The position numbers and the translations under genes are program-made. The notes under the pieces were generated by a model. That model searched no databases, had not been told where the DNA came from, and worked only from the letters and a program-made list of their open reading frames with translations. This document shows positions 51,515 through 60,635 of a stretch of 64,000 nucleotides of DNA, piece after piece; position 1 is the stretch's first letter; each line of letters opens with the position of its first letter. Source of the stretch: CAYNWT01 sp964485095 (lineage in GTDB: Bacteria; Planctomycetota; Planctomycetia; Planctomycetales; Planctomycetaceae); contig CAZAIB010000011.1 in assembly GCA_964485095.1 (NCBI GenBank), forward strand, positions 1 to 64,000, written 5' to 3'.

Positions 51515-53209
51515 ATGGCAGACTGGCTGCAACGGTTCGTTGATGACGGCACGATCAGCTCTGACCAGTTGGAAGAAGCCTACGGAATGGCCTCCAATCT
51601 GGGTATCACCCCTGAAGATGCTTTGGTGAAGCTGACCTATGTGTCCGGGGCCGACCTGGTTCGCATTCAGGCCACCGATCTCGGCTATGAAACGGTTGAA
51701 CTGGAAAACGTCCAGATCCCGCAGGCGGTTATCGAGATGGTCACCGAGTCCATGGCTCGGGAGAACATCGTCATCCCCACCCAGTTGGACGGAGACACCG
51801 TCGTGGTGGCGATGCACAACCCCAACAACATTGAAGTGCTGGACAAGCTTCGGTTTGTCCTGAACAAAGACATTCGTGTTGTGATGGCTCCGCTGGAGTC
51901 CATTCAGGGTGCGATTAACCGGCACTATGGCCAAACGGAAACTGAGTCAGTCGACTCAATGCTGGCTGAGTTCACTGAGACGTCCATCGACTTCACTGAA
52001 CTGGAAGCCACCAAGGCGGCGGCCGTCGAAGGCGAAGACGACGACGCACCTATCATTCGCTTGGTGAACCTGATTATCACCGAAGCAATGAACATGCGTG
52101 CCAGTGATATTCACATTGAGCCATTCGAAGAACGTGTTCGGATCCGCTACCGAATTGATGGTGTGCTGGTCGAACGCGACAGCCCACCACGCCGGTTGCT
52201 GTCAGCCATGGTCTCTCGTGTCAAGATTATGGCCACGATGGACATCTCTGAGAAACGCCGGTGCCAAGACGGTCGAATTAAGACTCGATCGGGGAACAAA
52301 GAGTTCGACCTGCGAGTGAGCATCATCCCGTCCAACCATGGACAGGCGGTGGTCATGCGTATTCTGGACCGAGACAACATTAAGGTGGGTATCCGAAACC
52401 TCGGTTTCAGCGAAGACAACTACCGGACGTTCCAAAACATCATCCGGCGGCCGAACGGTATCTTTTTGGTGACAGGTCCAACTGGCTCCGGAAAGACTAC
52501 CACTTTGTACAGTGCACTAGGTGAGCTGAACCGACCTGACCGGAAGATCATTACCGCTGAAGACCCGGTGGAGTACTACCTACCTGGTATCAATCAGGTT
52601 GAGGTGAAACACTCGATCGGTTTGAACTTCGGGAAGATTATTAAGGCCATGTTGCGTCAGGCACCGAATGTCATCCTTGTGGGTGAAATCCGAGACAATG
52701 AGACCGCCGACATGGCAATTCAGGCCTCTTTGACTGGACACTTAGTTTTCAGTACACTTCACACGAACGATGCGCCCGGAGCCATTACACGCCTTATCGA
52801 TATGGGTGTTCAGCCTTTCCTCGTCGCCTGCTCCATCATGGCAGTCATGGCTCAGCGATTGGTGCGGGTCGTTTGCCCCAAATGCAAAGAGACTTACAAG
52901 CCAACTCAAGAGGAGGTTGATCTGTTCGAAATCACTCCTGAAGAACTGGCGGCCGGCGACTGGGTGCAGGGCAAGGGCTGCAATGCCTGCCAGCACACAG
53001 GCTACAAAGGCCGCCGTGCAGTGTTCGAACTGATGACGATGAACTCAACGCTTCGAGAAATGACGTTCCAAAGCGAACCAACAACCAACCTCCGCCGACA
53101 GGCCAGATTGTTCGGAATGAGAACAATCGTTCAGGATGCGACCGTCAAGGCGAGCCAGGGCCTTACCTCACTGAAAGAAGTGTACAAGTTGTCCAAGGGA
53201 GGACACTGA
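51515..53209 (+). CDS. pilB: PilB/GspE-type pilus assembly ATPase (first copy)
   Basis: A 564-residue hexameric assembly ATPase for type IV pili or type II secretion. The N-terminal region (about 1-135) resembles a T2SSE_N/MshEN domain but without clear RLGxxL repeats. The C-terminal ATPase has ASDIHIEPFEERVRIRYRIDG near 193, Walker A GPTGSGKT at 321-328, the Asp box (AEDPVEYY), Walker B (ILVGEIRDNETAD) and the His box (STLHTNDAPGAITRL). A zinc tetracysteine C454/C457 and C489/C492 is intact. The ATG has GGGAG 8 nt upstream. It is followed by pilT. Confidence 0.92.
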   Translation: MADWLQRFVDDGTISSDQLEEAYGMASNLGITPEDALVKLTYVSGADLVRIQATDLGYETVELENVQIPQAVIEMVTESMARENIVIPTQLDGDTVVVAMHNPNNIEVLDKLRFVLNKDIRVVMAPLESIQGAINRHYGQTETESVDSMLAEFTETSIDFTELEATKAAAVEGEDDDAPIIRLVNLIITEAMNMRASDIHIEPFEERVRIRYRIDGVLVERDSPPRRLLSAMVSRVKIMATMDISEKRRCQDGRIKTRSGNKEFDLRVSIIPSNHGQAVVMRILDRDNIKVGIRNLGFSEDNYRTFQNIIRRPNGIFLVTGPTGSGKTTTLYSALGELNRPDRKIITAEDPVEYYLPGINQVEVKHSIGLNFGKIIKAMLRQAPNVILVGEIRDNETADMAIQASLTGHLVFSTLHTNDAPGAITRLIDMGVQPFLVACSIMAVMAQRLVRVVCPKCKETYKPTQEEVDLFEITPEELAAGDWVQGKGCNACQHTGYKGRRAVFELMTMNSTLREMTFQSEPTTNLRRQARLFGMRTIVQDATVKASQGLTSLKEVYKLSKGGH

Positions 53210-53352
53210 TTGCGATTTGCGTCTAGCTAGTCGCAACTGCAGCAAATACGTGATTCATCAAATCCTTGGCGGCAATTTGCCGGACTGGCTGATTGACGCG
53301 AAGGATAGGCGTGCAGGGAAGTCACTCAATTCCACTCGGCCCAGTCGGGCCA

Positions 53353-53417
53353 TCTGCTACGCCTTACCAGCACATCTCATTTGGGCCACGCGATGTCGTG
53401 CGTCCTGGTAGCAGATC
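53353..53417 (+). ncRNA. Structured leader candidate upstream of pilT
   Basis: A 9-bp perfect outer stem (ATCTGCTAC 53353-53361 / GTAGCAGAT 53409-53417) and an inner stem GCACATC / GATGTcGTGC with one bulge enclose about 15 nt. It ends 11 nt before the pilT start, partly over its ribosome binding area. Confidence 0.4.
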
Positions 53418-53428
53418 GGGAAACGTGA

Positions 53429-54544
53429 ATGCCGTCGTTTCAAATTGACAAATTGCTTGAGACCGTGGTCAAAGAAAAGGCCAGTGACCTACACATCGCT
53501 GTAGGCCAGCCGCCTGTCCTCCGCGCTGGAGGTCACATGGTCAAGCTGGACACCAAGGATCTCGAAGCCGAAGACACGACGTCGTTGATGAAGAGCATCA
53601 CGCCGGAGCGAAATCAGCAGGAGCTTCAGGAGCAAGGTGGAACCGACTTTGGTTTTGCTTATGGCGAAAAGGCTCGGTTCCGTGTCGCGGTGTTCAAGCA
53701 ACGTGGTTTCATCGGAATGGTGCTGCGGCGAATTCCGAACGAGTTCCTGACGTTCGAACAGCTTGGGCTGCCGCCCGTCATTGGCGAACTAATCAAGCGG
53801 CCTCGTGGCTTACTGTTGGTGACCGGTCCTACCGGCTCCGGCAAGACCACCAGCTTGGCCAGCATGATTAACTGGATGAACCGCAACCTCGATCACCACA
53901 TCATCACACTCGAAGACCCGATCGAGTACTACCACGACCACCACAAGTCGACCGTGAACCAACGTGAAGTTGGTGTTGACGTTCCAAACTTCCCCGAAGC
54001 ACTCCGGCGTGCTCTGCGAATGGACCCCGACTGCATCTTGGTCGGTGAAATGCGAGACCTCGAAACAATTTCGTCTGCGATTACCGCGGCGGAAACTGGT
54101 CACGTCGTTTTCGGAACACTGCACACCACGGGTGCTCAGGGTACCGTCGACCGAGTCATCGACGTGTTCCCAACAAACCAACAGGAACAGATTCGAACAC
54201 AGTTGGCGTCATCAATCATCGGTATTCTTTCGCAGGCACTTCTGCCGCGGAAGCCGAAGGGGCTGGTTGCCGCCTATGAGATGTTGGTGGTCACACCGGC
54301 GATCTCAAACCTGATCCGCGAAGGTAAGACTTTCCGAATTACATCGGCGATTCAGACCGGGCGTAAGTACGGCATGATTCTTCTGGACGATTCGTTGTTC
54401 AATCTTTGGAAGAACGGCCTGTGCGAAGAAGCAGACGTTATCACCAAAGCCAATAACCCGGGAGAACTCGCCTCCCGCATTGAACGCGCCAAGCGAGGCA
54501 TCTTCGACGATGACGAAGATGACGACGACGATTTCGAAGATTGA
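53429..54544 (+). CDS. pilT: PilT twitching-motility ATPase
   Basis: A 371-residue retraction ATPase that depolymerises type IV pili. It lacks the long N-terminal domain and the zinc motif of PilB, as expected. Motifs: ASDLHIAVGQPPVLRAGG near 15-32, Walker A GPTGSGKT at 133-140, Asp box LEDPIEYYHDHHKS, Walker B ILVGEMRDLETI, and the His box TLHTTGAQGTVDRV. The last ~20 residues are a run of Asp/Glu (DDDEDDDDDFED-like), an unusual acidic tail. It lies between two PilB-type genes. Confidence 0.95.
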   Translation: MPSFQIDKLLETVVKEKASDLHIAVGQPPVLRAGGHMVKLDTKDLEAEDTTSLMKSITPERNQQELQEQGGTDFGFAYGEKARFRVAVFKQRGFIGMVLRRIPNEFLTFEQLGLPPVIGELIKRPRGLLLVTGPTGSGKTTSLASMINWMNRNLDHHIITLEDPIEYYHDHHKSTVNQREVGVDVPNFPEALRRALRMDPDCILVGEMRDLETISSAITAAETGHVVFGTLHTTGAQGTVDRVIDVFPTNQQEQIRTQLASSIIGILSQALLPRKPKGLVAAYEMLVVTPAISNLIREGKTFRITSAIQTGRKYGMILLDDSLFNLWKNGLCEEADVITKANNPGELASRIERAKRGIFDDDEDDDDDFED

Positions 54545-54665
54545 CTGGCACCATGCCGCCGGGTTGTCCGGTCGCATGTCGCCACAGGAGTTCAGGAAGA
54601 GAAATCGTCAGCACACGGAGGTGCGTCAGAGTTTTTGAAACCAACTGCAGTACTGAGTAACCAGC

Positions 54666-56372
54666 ATGGCCCAACGTAAACTGGGACAAATTCTTGTCGA
54701 CCTCGGCTATCTTACCGAAGATCAGCTCTGGGATGTTCTTGAAGAACAGAAACAGAGCCACGGTGAGATTATCGGCCAGGTCGCGGTCCGCATGGGCCTG
54801 GTCACCAACGCTCAGGTTACCGAAGCACTGGCCGAACAATGGGGCATGCCCGTTGTCAATCTGCCGGAAACCAACATCCCCGCGAAGGTGTTGGAACTCG
54901 TGCCAGAGACCATGGCCGAGATCTACAAAATCATGCCGGTCTCACTGAAGGGTGACGTTCTGACCGTCGCCATGGCCGACCCGCAAAACGTCGGCGCTCT
55001 GGATGACTTGCGTAACTTCCTGGGCCATGAAGTCCGCGGAGCCGTCTCGAATCCGCACGATATCGACGGAGCCATTCGGCAGTACTACGCCGACAAAGAA
55101 GACAGTATCGAAGACGTTATCGACGCCATGGGTGGCGATGACGAAGACGCAATGAAAGCCGCCGGCTACGACCTGGCTTCAGAAGAAGAACTCTCTGATG
55201 CGGCTCCTATTCGTAAGCTGCTAAACATGGTCATGCTGCTGGCGATCAAAGATCAGGCCAGTGACATTCACCTGGAACCGTTTGAAGACGAGTTCAAAAT
55301 TCGCGTGCGTGCGGATGGTGTTCTGTACGAGATGGTTCCGCCTCCTCGTCACCTTGCGAACGCGATTGTGTCTCGAGTGAAAGTGATGTCGGAACTCGAC
55401 ATTGCCGAACGCCGACTACCACAGGACGGTCGTATTGAACTCAACGTCGGCGGTAACCCTGTCGACCTTCGCGTCAGCGTTTTGCCAACACTGTTTGGTG
55501 AAGCGGTCGTCATGCGAGTGCTGGACCGAACCGTGGTTCAGTTGGACCTCAACAAGATCGGCATGGATGCTACCACGCTTAGCCGGTTCCGTCGTTACAT
55601 TAAGATTCCCAACGGGATTGTGTTGGTGACCGGCCCGACGGGTTCCGGAAAAACGACAACGTTGTATTCGGCTCTTAGCGAACTCAACGACATCGAAACC
55701 AAGCTGATCACAACCGAAGACCCAATCGAATACGACATCGAAGGCATCATTCAGGTACCCGTGAATCCGGACATCGGCGTGACCTTCGCCACGGTCTTGC
55801 GAGCCATCCTGCGGCACGATCCGGACAAGATTCTTGTCGGCGAAATTCGAGACTTTGAAACGGCTGAGACCGCCGTTCAAAGTGCGCTGACCGGTCACCT
55901 TGTGTTCAGCACACTGCACACCAACGACGCGCCGACCGCGATCACGCGTATGCGAGATATGGGCGTGCCGGCGTTTCTGATTACAGCCACCGTGGAAGCG
56001 ATCCTGGCTCAGCGACTTGTACGCCGCATTTGTTCTGAATGCCGTACTGAGTTCGATCCCAGTGACGACTTGCTTATGGAACTCCAACTGCCGTTGGAGA
56101 CCGCTCGTGAGTACAGCTTCTATTACGGCAAAGGTTGTGCCCGGTGTAACAACTCGGGCTACAAGGGGCGAGTCGGGCTATATGAACTGCTGCACGTGAC
56201 AGACGAGATCAGAGACATGGTCGAGACTGAAGCGTCGGCGGATGACATTCGCAATGTCGCCAGATCGCAGGGTATGACCACTCTGCGTGAAGCGGGATTG
56301 AAACTGATATTTGACGGCGTCACGACGATTGATGAAGTCGTTCGAGAAACCGTTATGGAAGACATCGACTAG
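54666..56372 (+). CDS. pilB: PilB/GspE-type ATPase (second copy) with MshEN-like N-terminus
   Basis: A 568-residue assembly ATPase, about as long as the first copy. The N-terminus has two MshEN-like repeats: KLGQILVDLGYLTEDQL (4-21) and IGQVAVRMGLVTNAQV (about 36-51), the pattern that in this family can bind cyclic di-GMP. The first motif has Lys where Arg is common. The ATPase core carries ASDIHLEPFEDEF, Walker A GPTGSGKT (323-330), Asp box TEDPIEYD, Walker B ILVGEIRDFETAE, His box LHTNDAPTAITRM and the cysteines CSEC / CARC. It is separated from pilT by 121 nt. Confidence 0.92.
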   Translation: MAQRKLGQILVDLGYLTEDQLWDVLEEQKQSHGEIIGQVAVRMGLVTNAQVTEALAEQWGMPVVNLPETNIPAKVLELVPETMAEIYKIMPVSLKGDVLTVAMADPQNVGALDDLRNFLGHEVRGAVSNPHDIDGAIRQYYADKEDSIEDVIDAMGGDDEDAMKAAGYDLASEEELSDAAPIRKLLNMVMLLAIKDQASDIHLEPFEDEFKIRVRADGVLYEMVPPPRHLANAIVSRVKVMSELDIAERRLPQDGRIELNVGGNPVDLRVSVLPTLFGEAVVMRVLDRTVVQLDLNKIGMDATTLSRFRRYIKIPNGIVLVTGPTGSGKTTTLYSALSELNDIETKLITTEDPIEYDIEGIIQVPVNPDIGVTFATVLRAILRHDPDKILVGEIRDFETAETAVQSALTGHLVFSTLHTNDAPTAITRMRDMGVPAFLITATVEAILAQRLVRRICSECRTEFDPSDDLLMELQLPLETAREYSFYYGKGCARCNNSGYKGRVGLYELLHVTDEIRDMVETEASADDIRNVARSQGMTTLREAGLKLIFDGVTTIDEVVRETVMEDID

Positions 56373-56916
56373 TTGTTTCGTGAGGATTCAAACTCGGGGA
56401 AGCAAAGTTAATTTGAACAGTTGGTAGTACTTTGGTTTTGGCCGGAAACGCCGCTCAAACTCTGTAAGACAGACTGCTCATTTCAGCTCTAAGAAACATC
56501 AGGGCATGTTGCCTTGTCACTCCGAAATTCGAACTCTGACGGCGCACGTAACCAGAGACCGAAAGCACTTGGTTTCCTGACCGTAGCACGGGCAATTTGC
56601 TCGTGACGAGGAACGTAGCAATGGGACCACTGTCCCATGACCACGATTCATCTACCGCCGGACGCCACGTGATTTCACGACTTCTAAGTAGCCCGTCTTC
56701 GGGCCAGTCAAAACACGTATCAAATTGCTGTAGTAGTTTGGGCGTGGACACTTTGTTTGAGAGTTTTACCGGTTCGTAAGTCCTTACTGCGATAGGTAGT
56801 TAGGTACCGAGACGGTGTTTCGGAATACAGTTTGCTCCCTTGAACCAATTGCCTGACTCATTTTTGGGTAAGGCGCTGGCGGAATGTGTCTGCCAGTCTT
56901 AAACGCGGAGACGGTG
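56373..56916. other. Non-coding gap between pilB (second copy) and pilC
   Basis: A 544-nt stretch without a credible gene. I see no terminator with a T-run. A 5-bp inverted repeat (CTGGC / GCCAG) lies about 30 nt before the pilC ribosome binding site. A promoter for the pilC/prepilin block is expected here, but no clear box can be pointed to. Confidence 0.45.
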
Positions 56917-58164
56917 ATGCCGGTTTTCCAATACGAAGCCATGGACAATACGGGGACGGAGGTGAAAGCCACCATCGAGGCCCCGACTGAGGCTGAAGCC
57001 ACCACGATGATTCGTGAGAAGGGCTTCTTCGTTACGAAGATTGCGGAGAAAAACCGTAAGAAGAAAGCAAAAGGCAAGGCGGACGCCAAGAAGGGGAAGA
57101 GCAAGAAGAAACGCACGTTCTCCCTGGGTGGTGTTCGTCCGAAGCAGCTCACAACATTCACACGTCAGCTATCGACGCTACAGGATGCGGGTCTTCCAAT
57201 TCTGCGAAGCCTTCGAATTTTGGAAGGCCAATCGAAGCCTGGGCCTTTGAAGAACTCGCTTGGCGATGTCATTGAGGACATTGAATCGGGTTCTACCTTG
57301 TCGGAAGCCATGGCCAAGCAGCCAAAAGCGTTCGACAACCTGTACGTGAACATGGTGAAAGCCGGTGAGGCCGGCGGTGCCCTGGAAGTCATTCTTCAAC
57401 GATTGGCCGACTTCAAAGAGAAGTCAATGTCGCTGAAGCGAAAGGTGAAGGGTGCGATGATCTACCCGTGTGCTGTGATCAGCGTCGCGGTGTTGATTGT
57501 GTCCTTCATCATGATCTGGATTATTCCGAAGTTCAAAAAGATCTTCGACGACTTTGACACCGAACTACCTGCCATTACCGAAGCGCTAATTGGCACCAGT
57601 GACTTCATCAAAAACTACTGGTATCTGATTCCTGCTTGTCCGATCGCGCTGTGGCTGTTCATCAAGATTGTGAAGAAAAACAAGACCGGTGCCTACATCG
57701 TGGACCGCATCGCGCTGAAGATCCCAATGCTCGGGAAGATTATTGAGAAGAGTACCGTTGCCCGAGTGTGTCGAACCCTGGGGACGCTAATCGCATCCGG
57801 GGTGCCGATTTTGGAGGGCATCATTATCGCCAGAGACACGTCGGGCAACCACGTGTTTATGCGCGCGTTTGACAATATTTATTCGGCGATTCGTGAAGGT
57901 GAAACGATTGCCGTACCGCTGAAGGAAGCGCGGATCGTTGATGACATGGTGGTCAATATGGTGGACGTCGGCGAAGAAACCGGTGCCCTGGACAGCATGC
58001 TCTACAAGATCGCCGACGTGTACGACGAGGAAGTGGAAGTGCTGGTTGAGAGTCTGATTAGTCTGCTGGAACCGCTCATGGTTGTGGTTCTGGGACTGAT
58101 CGTTGGTTTCATCGTCATCGCCCTGTTCATGCCGCTTATTAAGCTGCTGAACGACCTCGCATAG
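56917..58164 (+). CDS. pilC: PilC/GspF inner-membrane platform protein
   Basis: A 415-residue platform protein of type IV pili/type II secretion. The start at 56917 (MPVFQYEAMDNTGTEV) fits the family and has GGAG 7 nt upstream, so the Met at 56884 is rejected. After the typical beta N-terminus comes a Lys-rich linker (about 45-68). Two T2SSF domains with the conserved FTRQLSTLQDAGLPILRSL and VCRTLGTLIASGVPILEGI segments come next. Transmembrane helices lie near 185-205, 235-255 and 385-405. A single platform protein serves two PilB-type ATPases here. Confidence 0.93.
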   Translation: MPVFQYEAMDNTGTEVKATIEAPTEAEATTMIREKGFFVTKIAEKNRKKKAKGKADAKKGKSKKKRTFSLGGVRPKQLTTFTRQLSTLQDAGLPILRSLRILEGQSKPGPLKNSLGDVIEDIESGSTLSEAMAKQPKAFDNLYVNMVKAGEAGGALEVILQRLADFKEKSMSLKRKVKGAMIYPCAVISVAVLIVSFIMIWIIPKFKKIFDDFDTELPAITEALIGTSDFIKNYWYLIPACPIALWLFIKIVKKNKTGAYIVDRIALKIPMLGKIIEKSTVARVCRTLGTLIASGVPILEGIIIARDTSGNHVFMRAFDNIYSAIREGETIAVPLKEARIVDDMVVNMVDVGEETGALDSMLYKIADVYDEEVEVLVESLISLLEPLMVVVLGLIVGFIVIALFMPLIKLLNDLA

Positions 58165-58174
58165 AAGCACGAAA

Positions 58175-58203
58175 GTCGCGGGGTCGGTTTCCGATCCCGC
58201 GAC
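58175..58203 (+). repeat. Hairpin after pilC
   Basis: A 13-bp stem with one G-T pair and a 3-nt loop, 10 nt downstream of the pilC stop. No T-run follows on either strand. It may separate expression levels of pilC and the prepilin genes. Confidence 0.4.
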
Positions 58204-58400
58204 GCCTCAAAAACACAACATCCGTAGCATGGCCACCTTTGGCCGTGAAAACAGTAATCAAGTGCAACCCGCTTGATTGCAAACTTCAGCCTGAGCGAAA
58301 GCAACGGCTGTCAAATAACAAACAGAAAACAAGAAGAACGTTTAGCCCCAATCGCGGCGTGCCTCACTGGTGCGTCGTCGGCAAACAGGAGTGAGACCTA

Positions 58401-59318
58401 ATGAAGCGACTGAATCGACAAACCAGTTTGCGAGCCACAAGGCACAGCCGGTCCGCGTTCTCGCTAATTGAACTATTGGTGGTGATGGTCATCATCGCCA
58501 TTTTGATTGGCCTGCTGCTGCCAGCGATCAATAATGTTCGTCGAACTGCAAGGTTGACCCAAGTCAAAGCGGAGATGACTCAGCTGGATGGTGGCATCGC
58601 TGCATTCAAGTCGCGGTACGGCATTGAGCCGCCAAGTTTCGTGATCATCGCTGAAGACCCATCTGACTGGGATCCGGCATCGCGTCGGACTCTGCGTCAA
58701 ATCTGGCCTCAGTTCGATTTCAATTTGGCTCGTGATCTTAACAACGATGGGGATGGCGACGACGTCTACTTCCTTTCCGGGGCTGAGTGTCTTGTGTTCT
58801 TTCTTGGTGGCGTGGCTCAGGCCGGAGGTGGAACACTGTCAGGGTTCTCGAAGAATCCTTCGAATCCTTTCGACAGTGTTTCCAGCAATCGTGATGGCCC
58901 GTTCTTTGATGGGTTCGATGCTTCGCGGCTAAGCGATGTTGATGGCGATGGTGTGAACGAATTTCTTGATCCATTGCCAGGGCAAGCGACTCCTTACCTG
59001 TATCTGTCTGCTCGTGATGGTCGTGGGTTTCAGCCACAAGTTCCTGGTGAGCCAGATGGCTTTGATGTGTTCAATCAGTTGTCGGGGTCCACTTGGGCTG
59101 ATGCCGACATGGGGAACCTAAGCGGACCGTACGCGACGCCGGCGGGTGCGGCGATTCGGAAGGGCTCCTATCAGATTATTTCTCCTGGCGAAGATCAGAT
59201 TTACGGTAACGGTAGTCCGTTTGTGGCTCCAACTCCTTACGAGCCCGGCGTGCAACTGGAGCTTGGTCAGTCCGACAATATCTCCAACTTCAATGAAGGC
59301 CTGACACTGGGCAACTAG
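58401..59318 (+). CDS. Prepilin-like protein 1 (GspG-like)
   Basis: A 305-residue pseudopilin. The prepilin site is RSA|FSLIELLVV, with Ala instead of the usual Gly before Phe and a basic ~19-residue leader; Glu5 is present. A long hydrophobic helix follows, then a large periplasmic domain with two Asp-rich loops (DLNNDGDGDD near 118 and DVDGDGVNEF near 186) that could bind calcium, and a C-terminal SPGEDQIYG-like motif known from major pseudopilins. AGGAG 9 nt before the ATG. It leads the block of five prepilin genes. Confidence 0.85.
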   Translation: MKRLNRQTSLRATRHSRSAFSLIELLVVMVIIAILIGLLLPAINNVRRTARLTQVKAEMTQLDGGIAAFKSRYGIEPPSFVIIAEDPSDWDPASRRTLRQIWPQFDFNLARDLNNDGDGDDVYFLSGAECLVFFLGGVAQAGGGTLSGFSKNPSNPFDSVSSNRDGPFFDGFDASRLSDVDGDGVNEFLDPLPGQATPYLYLSARDGRGFQPQVPGEPDGFDVFNQLSGSTWADADMGNLSGPYATPAGAAIRKGSYQIISPGEDQIYGNGSPFVAPTPYEPGVQLELGQSDNISNFNEGLTLGN

Positions 59319-59351
59319 TTGACAGGACAAGGCCCCCCACTGGAGCGCATG

Positions 59352-60635
59352 ATGTCTAATCGTCGCGGATTTTCACTCATTGAATTGCTGGTCGTGATCG
59401 GTGTTATTGCCGTTCTTGCGAGCCTGTCGTTGGTTGTCATGGGCAACCTGTTCGATCAGGCGCGTGAAGACGCGACTGCGGTTCTGGTCTCCAAGGTCAA
59501 TGGCCTGCTTGAGGAACGCGTTACTGCGTTCGATCGCGCATTTAGTAACAGCGTGCGATCGGAGGCCGGCGAAGCTTTACAGCGACAGTTGCGATTGGCT
59601 GTTGGCCTGCCGCCGGATTCGGTGGTAGACCCATTACGCAACACAGGTGTAGATGAGGTTCTGGCCCGCAAGTGGGTTTACAGGTTGAATTTTCCCCAGA
59701 GCTTTGCGGAACTCATCGACACAGGAGGCGGGACAGCCGATGCAGGCAGTGTTTTCAGGCCCGATCTGCTGACGCAGCAGTACCCATCTGTTGATTGGTC
59801 ACGGCACGATGCGACTCCTGAAAGTCGAGCCACTGAGAGCGCCGAAGTGCTACATTTCATGCTAACTGAGATGGCTGTGTTCGGTGTGCCACCCGTCGGG
59901 ACAGATACATTTACGTCGGCCGAGGTTGCTGACACTGATGGTGATGGGTTGCCGGAGTTCATTGATGCATGGGGGAACCCATTGCGGTTCTATCGTTGGC
60001 CCACACGATTGCTGGATCGTGACCACTGGACTGATTCGGCTGGCAATTATTCACCGCCTTTGGCCGCTAACACATTCTTGCACGACCGCAACGAGCGAGC
60101 GATTACGGCGGGCGAACGTCGACTCGCTGGCCTGATGATTCGTGGTCTGCCCGCGTACTTTCCAGCAGGTGCTTTGCCGCATCGCGATTCATTGATGACG
60201 GATCCGGACGATCCCAACGGCGCTCTTGCCAGCGAGTTTCTGGTCTTGCCGGGGGCGAGTGACGGAACGGGTGGTCTGCGATCCCTGTTCAATGAAGGCA
60301 CGTTTCATTCTCTGGATGTTTATCACACACCACTGGTGGTGTCTGCGGGTGGTGACGGTCTGCTGGGCCTGTGGGAGCCATGGGAGGTCAAGTACGACCT
60401 TAACTGGAGTGCAGCCGGGACTGTCGATAACGACGATGCTGGCGGCATAAACACGATAACGGATGAGAACCGCGTTGTTGACGACACCAGTGCACATGAT
60501 GTTGTGCTCGGAAACCTGGCTCAGGTCCTAAACGATGACGCGATGGTCACGAAGTATGGCAGCGTGTTTTCGTTGGAAGACATCCTGTCAGACAATATCT
60601 CAAATCGGAATCGCCGAGCGGGAGGTAGTAACTAA
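59352..60635 (+). CDS. Prepilin-like protein 2
   Basis: A 427-residue pseudopilin with a very short leader: MSNRRG|FSLIELLVVIGVIAVLASL, Glu5 present. The start at 59352 has GGAG 7 nt upstream; the frame from TTG 59319 and the Met at 59349 are less likely. The periplasmic part is large for a pseudopilin and contains DTDGDGLPEFIDAWGNPLRFYRW, an Asp-rich loop. It starts 33 nt after gene 1 stops and overlaps gene 3 by TAATG. Confidence 0.85.
   Translation: MSNRRGFSLIELLVVIGVIAVLASLSLVVMGNLFDQAREDATAVLVSKVNGLLEERVTAFDRAFSNSVRSEAGEALQRQLRLAVGLPPDSVVDPLRNTGVDEVLARKWVYRLNFPQSFAELIDTGGGTADAGSVFRPDLLTQQYPSVDWSRHDATPESRATESAEVLHFMLTEMAVFGVPPVGTDTFTSAEVADTDGDGLPEFIDAWGNPLRFYRWPTRLLDRDHWTDSAGNYSPPLAANTFLHDRNERAITAGERRLAGLMIRGLPAYFPAGALPHRDSLMTDPDDPNGALASEFLVLPGASDGTGGLRSLFNEGTFHSLDVYHTPLVVSAGGDGLLGLWEPWEVKYDLNWSAAGTVDNDDAGGINTITDENRVVDDTSAHDVVLGNLAQVLNDDAMVTKYGSVFSLEDILSDNISNRNRRAGGSN

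Noticed and set aside
56373..56916. Small frames on the minus strand in the pilB/pilC gap.
   Set aside because: No ribosome binding site, atypical residue composition and no hydrophobic or domain pattern.
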